DNA of 9,728 bases, from the NCBI GenBank assembly GCA_015661715.1, contig DQVN01000065.1:1-9728 (forward strand), in the 5' to 3' direction. Position numbers and translations under genes: made by a program. Shown here one piece after another: positions 5,720 to 9,728 of this stretch (within the stretch, counting starts at the first letter, position 1; each line of letters starts with the position of its first letter). Source of the stretch: Sulfurivirga caldicuralii (GTDB lineage: Bacteria; Pseudomonadota; Gammaproteobacteria; Thiomicrospirales; Thiomicrospiraceae). The notes under the pieces are model-generated. The model did no database searches, was not told the origin of the DNA, and saw nothing but the letters and a program-made list of their open reading frames with translations.

Positions 5720-6610
5720 ATGCACTGGAAAACGGCGGTAGAGGATTTTCTGATCCACCTGCAGTTGGCGCGCCAGCTTAGCCCGCACACGGTTTTGGCC
5801 TATGGGCGGGACCTGCGTCATTTTTTCGCCACCCTGGCGGTAGAATCACCCTGCCGGGTGCAGCGCAAACAGCTGGAAGCTTATCTGAATGGCCTAAAAA
5901 AATCGGGTATCAAACCCGCTACGGTCAATCGCCGTCTGGCCAGTATCCGTCAGTTTTATCGCCATGCCTTACAACAGGGGTGGTGTGCTCAGGACCCCAC
6001 TGAGCTGTTGCGCAGCCGCCGCAGAGGCAGGCGCCTGCCGGTGGTGCTGGATGAGCAGCAGGTGTCAGCCTTGCTGGCGGCGCCGGATAGCGCCACGGAT
6101 TTGGGTCTGCGGGATCGGGCCCTGTTGGAGACCCTTTATGCCACCGGATTGCGGGTGTCGGAGCTGGCGGCCTTGAGCGTGCATCAGCTCAACCTGCATC
6201 AGGGGTTTGTGCGCGTTGAGCGGGGCAAAGGCGGCAAGGATCGGCTGGTGCCCGTGGGCGAGGCGGCAAGACACTGGCTGAAAGCCTATCTAGAACAGGC
6301 GCGTCCTATATTGTTGCAAGGGAAAGAGACGGATGCGCTATTTGTCTCGCAACAGGGTCGGCCCATGACGCGGCAGACCATCTGGCACCGCATCAAACAC
6401 TGGGCACTACAGGCGGGCATCCCCCGTGAGTTGATCTCACCCCACAAACTCCGGCATGCATTTGCCACCCATTTGCTGAATCATGGCGCAGATCTGCGGG
6501 TGGTGCAGGCGCTGTTGGGCCATGCGCAACTGTCCACCACAGAAATCTATACCCATGTGGCCAATGCCCGGTTGCAACAACTGCACCGCAAGCACCACCC
6601 ACGCGGGTAG
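5720..6610 (+). CDS. xerD: Tyrosine recombinase XerD
   Basis: This 296-residue protein is XerD rather than XerC: its C-terminus (about 236-296) is nearly the E. coli XerD sequence, including LRHAFATHLLNHGADLRVVQ (244-263) and a tail ending HHPRG. The N-terminal SAM-like core-binding domain covers about residues 1-95 and the catalytic domain about 105-290. All active-site residues are present: R145, K170, H242, R245, H268 and the nucleophile Y277. With XerC and FtsK it resolves chromosome dimers at dif. Start choice: the frame has a stop at 5708, so the ATG at 5720 is the only standard start; its ribosome binding site is weak. dsbC follows after 33 bases, an order shared with E. coli and many gammaproteobacteria. 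This is the housekeeping enzyme, not a sign of a mobile element. Confidence 0.96.
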   Translation: MHWKTAVEDFLIHLQLARQLSPHTVLAYGRDLRHFFATLAVESPCRVQRKQLEAYLNGLKKSGIKPATVNRRLASIRQFYRHALQQGWCAQDPTELLRSRRRGRRLPVVLDEQQVSALLAAPDSATDLGLRDRALLETLYATGLRVSELAALSVHQLNLHQGFVRVERGKGGKDRLVPVGEAARHWLKAYLEQARPILLQGKETDALFVSQQGRPMTRQTIWHRIKHWALQAGIPRELISPHKLRHAFATHLLNHGADLRVVQALLGHAQLSTTEIYTHVANARLQQLHRKHHPRG

Positions 6611-6643
6611 AATACGAAAGATTTGTTTTAAGGAGATGGTTCG

Positions 6644-7351
6644 ATGAAAAAACTTTTACCCGGCCTGCTGCTGGCGGCCACCACGCAAGTGTGGGCGGAT
6701 GCGGCCACGCTGGAAAAACGTTTGCAGGCCAATGCAGGCCCGGCAGCGGACATTCAGGTGAAGGATACGCCCATCAAGGGCCTGTATGAAATCACTGCTG
6801 ACGGCCAGGTATTCTATATCAGCGGGGATGGCCGCTATGCCGTCAGGGGCGAATTATTGGATCTGCAAACCCGCACCAATCTGACGGAACCGGCCAGGCA
6901 GCAGGCCCGTATCAGCCTGCTCAAACAGCTCAAGCCTGAGCAGATGATCACCTATCCGGCCAAAGGTAAACCGGTGCGGGAGATATGGGTGTTTGATGAT
7001 TTGGATTGTCCTTACTGCCGCAAACTGCATAAGCTGTTCCCCAAATTACAGGAAAATGGGGTCACGATCCATGTGCTGTTTTATCCTCGCAGCGGTTTGG
7101 GGAGTACGAGTTATTTTAATGCCATCAAGGTGTGGTGTAGTGGCGATCAGCGTCAGGCGCTGGATCAAGCCATGGTAAGCGGCCAGGTGGCGGAAGGCAA
7201 GATTTGCCGCCATCCGATTAATGAACATTTAGCCTTGGCGCAAAAAATCGGTGTTACCGGCACCCCGTACATGGTGCTGGATACGGGGGAGGTGATCCCG
7301 GGCTATGTGCCGCCAGGTGAGTTGATTCCGTATCTGACCAAGACAAAATAA
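6644..7351 (+). CDS. dsbC: Periplasmic disulfide isomerase DsbC
   Basis: This 235-residue protein has a short signal peptide (K2, K3, hydrophobic 4-14, predicted cleavage after VWA at residue 18), an N-terminal dimerisation domain (about 19-80), a linker helix and a thioredoxin domain (about 108-232). The active site is C122-P-Y-C125 in FDDLDCPYCRKLH; E. coli DsbC has CGYC. The second, structural disulfide is C165-C188, and the cis-proline is P208 in GVTGTPY. DsbC rearranges wrong disulfides in the periplasm and is kept reduced by DsbD. The start has AAGGAG nine bases upstream. It is probably co-transcribed with xerD. In E. coli recJ follows; here a chemoreceptor gene does. A DsbG-like role is less likely because of the length and xerD linkage. 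Confidence 0.95.
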   Translation: MKKLLPGLLLAATTQVWADAATLEKRLQANAGPAADIQVKDTPIKGLYEITADGQVFYISGDGRYAVRGELLDLQTRTNLTEPARQQARISLLKQLKPEQMITYPAKGKPVREIWVFDDLDCPYCRKLHKLFPKLQENGVTIHVLFYPRSGLGSTSYFNAIKVWCSGDQRQALDQAMVSGQVAEGKICRHPINEHLALAQKIGVTGTPYMVLDTGEVIPGYVPPGELIPYLTKTK

Positions 7352-7358
7352 TCCATAT

Positions 7359-7386
7359 TTGGCATGACCATTGCTTTATTCAAGAT
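7359..7386 (+). promoter_or_regulatory. Weak candidate promoter for the chemoreceptor gene
   Basis: TTGGCA (7359-7364, five of six matches to the -35 consensus) is followed 16 bases later by CAAGAT (7381-7386), a poor -10. I see no clear sigma-28 motif. The 68-bp gap after dsbC has no obvious terminator, so read-through from dsbC is possible. Confidence 0.25.
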
Positions 7387-7419
7387 TAGGCAACCTGTGT
7401 CAAATCTTTGGAGTGTGTC

Positions 7420-9423
7420 ATGCTGAGTCACCTGACTATCCGGGCAAAGTTGTATTTGGGCATGATTGGTGTCAGTATCCTGCTGGTTGTGATCACCGCC
7501 ATGGCGCTATGGAATCTGAATCTGGTAAAAAACCAGCTCAATACGATTGTTACCGAAGATCAACCTCAGGCCTTTGCTGCTTTGGAGATGGCCAGAAATA
7601 CAGAGCGCTTCAGTGCCTATCTAGTCAGCTATATGCTCACGGGTGATGCGCAGAAGTTGGAGGCGGTTCAGCGGGAGCTGGCTCGACTGAAGGAGGCAGC
7701 CCGCCGTCTAGAGAAAAGGCTGTCGAATCCGCAGCAGCGGCAAATGCTCAATGAGGTGCGTCAGACCTTGGAGCAGGTGGCGGCCAAACTGCCGCAAATT
7801 CAGGCGATGCAGGAGAATGACACCCTCAAGTATCCAGCGTTGGGGATTGTCTCCCAGGGTATGGACCAGGCTGCTCAGCAAGTACAAGGCGCCATTTCCG
7901 AAATGATTCGTTCAGAAATTGCAGAGATGGATCCTGAGCGTGCTCGGATGCTGGAACAGGTGATCAATATGCAGAAAACCTGGCTCAATATCATGATTAA
8001 CCTACGTGGGTTTGTGGCATTTCGTGCTGAAAATATGGCGCAGAACATTGACAACTTCCTGGATGTATTTGAAGGCGCTTTAAGTAATCTGCAAGCCCAC
8101 AGCGATGAGCTGACGCTGGAAGAAGAGGAGAGTTTGCCGGTTATTGAGCAGGCGTATCAGCAATGGCGGGAAAACTACATGGTATTGAAAACGGTATTGA
8201 TGTCAGATAAATGGCGCATGGATGTGTGGACTTACGAAAATGAAATCGAGCCGCTGTTGCAAAAGGCCGAGGGACATTTGCAACACTTGTTGGAAAATGT
8301 GATCCAACGCATTCGCGAGAAAGGGGTGCGTGCGGAGCAGGAAGCTGAGCAAAGCATCTGGATGATGAGCCTGCTAGCAGGCGGTGGACTGTTATTGGGT
8401 CTGGCGGTGATGCTGGTGGTGATGCGCTCTATTCTTGCTTCACTGGATAATCTACGGGAGGCCATGCAGCAGATCTCCAGTGGTGAAGCCGACTTGACGC
8501 TACGCTTGCCGGAAAAAGGGAAAGATGAGCTGGCGGAAATTTCCCGCGGATTCAATATGTTTGTTTCTCGGATCCAGGAGGTGGTGCGTGCACTAGTTGA
8601 AGATGCACAGTCCTTGGAGCGGGCGGCGTTGGTACTGTATGAGCAGACAGAGGGGGCGCAAAAGGGTATTGACGCTCAATTCAAGAGCGTTGAACAGCTC
8701 AATGCGTTAATTAATCAATTGCAACAGCAGGCCGCCGAGGTGGCGGGTTTCTCTACCAACACTGCCCGGGCGGCTAACAATGCCATTGAGCGGGTGGATG
8801 AGGGCGTGGCCAAGGTCAGTGGTACCCAGCAGACCATTCAATCTCTGTCAGAGGTGATGCACAGCCTGAAAGAGAGTATTAATCTGTTGGATAAAGAGAG
8901 TGAAACCATCGGTTCGGTGGTTAATGTGATTGAAGAGATTGCTGAGCAGACCAATCTGCTGGCGTTGAATGCCGCCATTGAAGCGGCCCGTGCCGGGGAA
9001 CATGGCCGGGGCTTTGCCGTGGTGGCGGATGAAGTGCGACAACTGGCTCAGCGGACCCAGGAGTCCACCCAGGAAATATCCAACATCATCAACCACATCC
9101 GTGGCAATACACGACAGACGGTCGAGCGCATGCAGGCAGGCGAGGCCGCGACCGAAGAGAGCAAGGTCTCGATTGAAGAAGCGGAAAACAGCTTGAAGCC
9201 GGTGGTCAGCCTCATGCGGGATCTGACGGGACTGTCGGATGAAATGCAGAAGGTGGCGCAACATGAAACCGAACTGGTGCGTACCATTGGTCAGCAGGTA
9301 GGACAGATCCGCCAGGTGACCGAAGATACGGTGGAGCAAACCCGCGCAACTCGCCAGGAAGGCGAGCGCTTGCGGGAGATCGCCCAGCATCTGGATGGCT
9401 TACTGCGCAGTTTCCGCATTTGA
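7420..9423 (+). CDS. Methyl-accepting chemotaxis protein, two-TM with large helical sensor
   Basis: This 667-residue transmembrane chemoreceptor has TM1 at about 11-31 and a periplasmic region of about 280 residues (32-313). TM2 lies at about 315-335, a HAMP domain at about 336-390 ([10 protein letters not shown] then [11 protein letters not shown]) and the cytoplasmic signalling domain runs to the end. The hairpin tip is unmistakable ([19 protein letters not shown], starting at E509, then [16 protein letters not shown]). The sensor region is predicted helical with no Cache-like features. It shows two similar helical modules, the first CHASE3-like (LVSYMLTGD), suggesting a double four-helix-bundle (HBM-like) sensor. 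The ligand is unknown. There is no C-terminal NWETF-type CheR-binding pentapeptide; it ends LLRSFRI. I chose the ATG at 7420 with TTGGAG six bases upstream. No che or fla genes are nearby. Confidence 0.93.
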   Translation: MLSHLTIRAKLYLGMIGVSILLVVITAMALWNLNLVKNQLNTIVTEDQPQAFAALEMARNTERFSAYLVSYMLTGDAQKLEAVQRELARLKEAARRLEKRLSNPQQRQMLNEVRQTLEQVAAKLPQIQAMQENDTLKYPALGIVSQGMDQAAQQVQGAISEMIRSEIAEMDPERARMLEQVINMQKTWLNIMINLRGFVAFRAENMAQNIDNFLDVFEGALSNLQAHSDELTLEEEESLPVIEQAYQQWRENYMVLKTVLMSDKWRMDVWTYENEIEPLLQKAEGHLQHLLENVIQRIREKGVRAEQEAEQSIWMMSLLAGGGLLLGLAVMLVVMRSILASLDNLREAMQQISSGEADLTLRLPEKGKDELAEISRGFNMFVSRIQEVVRALVEDAQSLERAALVLYEQTEGAQKGIDAQFKSVEQLNALINQLQQQAAEVAGFSTNTARAANNAIERVDEGVAKVSGTQQTIQSLSEVMHSLKESINLLDKESETIGSVVNVIEEIAEQTNLLALNAAIEAARAGEHGRGFAVVADEVRQLAQRTQESTQEISNIINHIRGNTRQTVERMQAGEAATEESKVSIEEAENSLKPVVSLMRDLTGLSDEMQKVAQHETELVRTIGQQVGQIRQVTEDTVEQTRATRQEGERLREIAQHLDGLLRSFRI

Positions 9424-9477
9424 CATTTAATTGTGCTCTACTGAATGCAATATGGTCTGAAGAGGCTTACAGTTCAT

Positions 9478-9512
9478 AATAACCGCAGAAAATTCTGCGG
9501 TTATTGCGTTTT
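9478..9512 (+). terminator. Palindromic terminator after the chemoreceptor gene
   Basis: AATAACCGCAG (9478-9488) pairs perfectly with CTGCGGTTATT (9495-9505) around AAAATT, followed by GCGTTTT. The two central A-T pairs could extend it further. The T tract is broken but present. It could work in both directions. It lies 54 bases after the stop codon. Confidence 0.75.
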
Positions 9513-9728
9513 AGTTATCCGTTGAGCGTAACCCATCTAGTGCAGCCTGATAGTGGGTACATCTGACAGCAAAATCCTTTGTGTCGTGGTTTTGGGTCGC
9601 GCTCAGCATCATCGGTGCATGGCGGGGAGCGCTTGATAACGTACGATATTTTTCGCACATTTTGAGAGGCGGTGGCTCTGATCAGGTTAAATTGAAATTG
9701 CGAAACAACAACCGGAAAGGAGAGCCAC
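9513..9728 (+). other. Gene-less leader with inverted repeats, upstream of a gene beyond the window
   Basis: I see no supported gene here. Three inverted repeats are visible. The first pairs 9528-9530, 9532-9535 and 9537-9539 with 9551-9560, with bulges. The second is GCGCTC/GAGCGC (9599-9604 with 9627-9632), enclosing a five-pair GCATC/GGTGC hairpin. The third is GTGGCTCT/AGAGCCAC (9672-9679 with 9721-9728). The region may be an untranslated leader. I do not recognise a known riboswitch. Confidence 0.4.
9716..9722 (+). promoter_or_regulatory. Ribosome binding site of a gene starting past the right edge
   Basis: AAAGGAG is a near-perfect Shine-Dalgarno sequence ending six bases before the window end, so a start codon is expected at about 9729-9733. 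Its last two bases lie in the 3' arm of the GTGGCTCT/AGAGCCAC inverted repeat. In many gammaproteobacteria hom or recJ follows xerD-dsbC, but the identity cannot be seen here. Confidence 0.6.

Noticed and set aside
9581..9728. An open frame running off the right edge (possible GTG start at 9581, with a hydrophobic N-terminal stretch SWFWVALSII).
   Set aside because: There is no ribosome binding site before 9581, the frame is open over only about 50-58 codons, which can occur by chance, and a strong ribosome binding site at 9716-9722 points to a gene start just outside the window.

Overview
This window looks like a stretch of conserved chromosome from a gammaproteobacterium that is not an enteric. 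Three things suggest this. The block rpsP-rimM-trmD-rplS is followed directly by xerD-dsbC. The YaaA, LipA, RimM, TrmD, XerD and DsbC proteins closely resemble recalled E. coli sequences but are clearly diverged from them. lipA, rather than ffh, lies upstream of rpsP. I cannot name a genus. No transposase, integrase of a mobile element, CRISPR array, phage gene or plasmid function is visible.

Layout. Bases 1-735 hold a tRNA-Pro(GGG), a solitary HicA-family toxin-like gene, a 57-residue lipoprotein gene and a strong terminator. Bases 737-2406 hold yaaA (plus) converging on hslO/Hsp33 (minus), both stress genes. lipA (minus) lies upstream of hslO across a 123-bp gap that contains a direct repeat, a G-rich tract and two Shine-Dalgarno sequences. 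lipA and the ribosomal operon diverge from a 170-bp region that carries a consensus -10 box and two leader hairpins. Bases 3696-5639 are rpsP-rimM-trmD-rplS, tightly packed, ending at a strong terminator at 5662. xerD and dsbC follow with a 33-bp gap between them. A two-TM chemoreceptor gene (7420-9423) comes next and ends at a palindromic terminator. The last 220 bases form a gene-less leader rich in inverted repeats, with a good ribosome binding site at 9716-9722. The next gene should therefore start just past the window end.

How the genes work together. The translation block makes S16 and L19, a 30S maturation factor and the m1G37 tRNA methyltransferase. tRNA-Pro(GGG), which has G at position 37, is a classical TrmD-type substrate. 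Several other genes concern redox chemistry: YaaA (peroxide stress and iron), Hsp33 (oxidation-activated chaperone), LipA (Fe-S lipoyl synthase) and DsbC (disulfide isomerase).

The observation I would follow first is in Hsp33. Two of the four zinc/redox-switch cysteines are replaced, with exact spacing preserved, so neither canonical disulfide can form. Other points worth a look are the orphan HicA-like gene, the tiny Asp-rich lipoprotein, the CPYC active site in DsbC and the structured leaders before rpsP and before the gene beyond the right edge. I did not find convincing evidence of a new multi-gene system.
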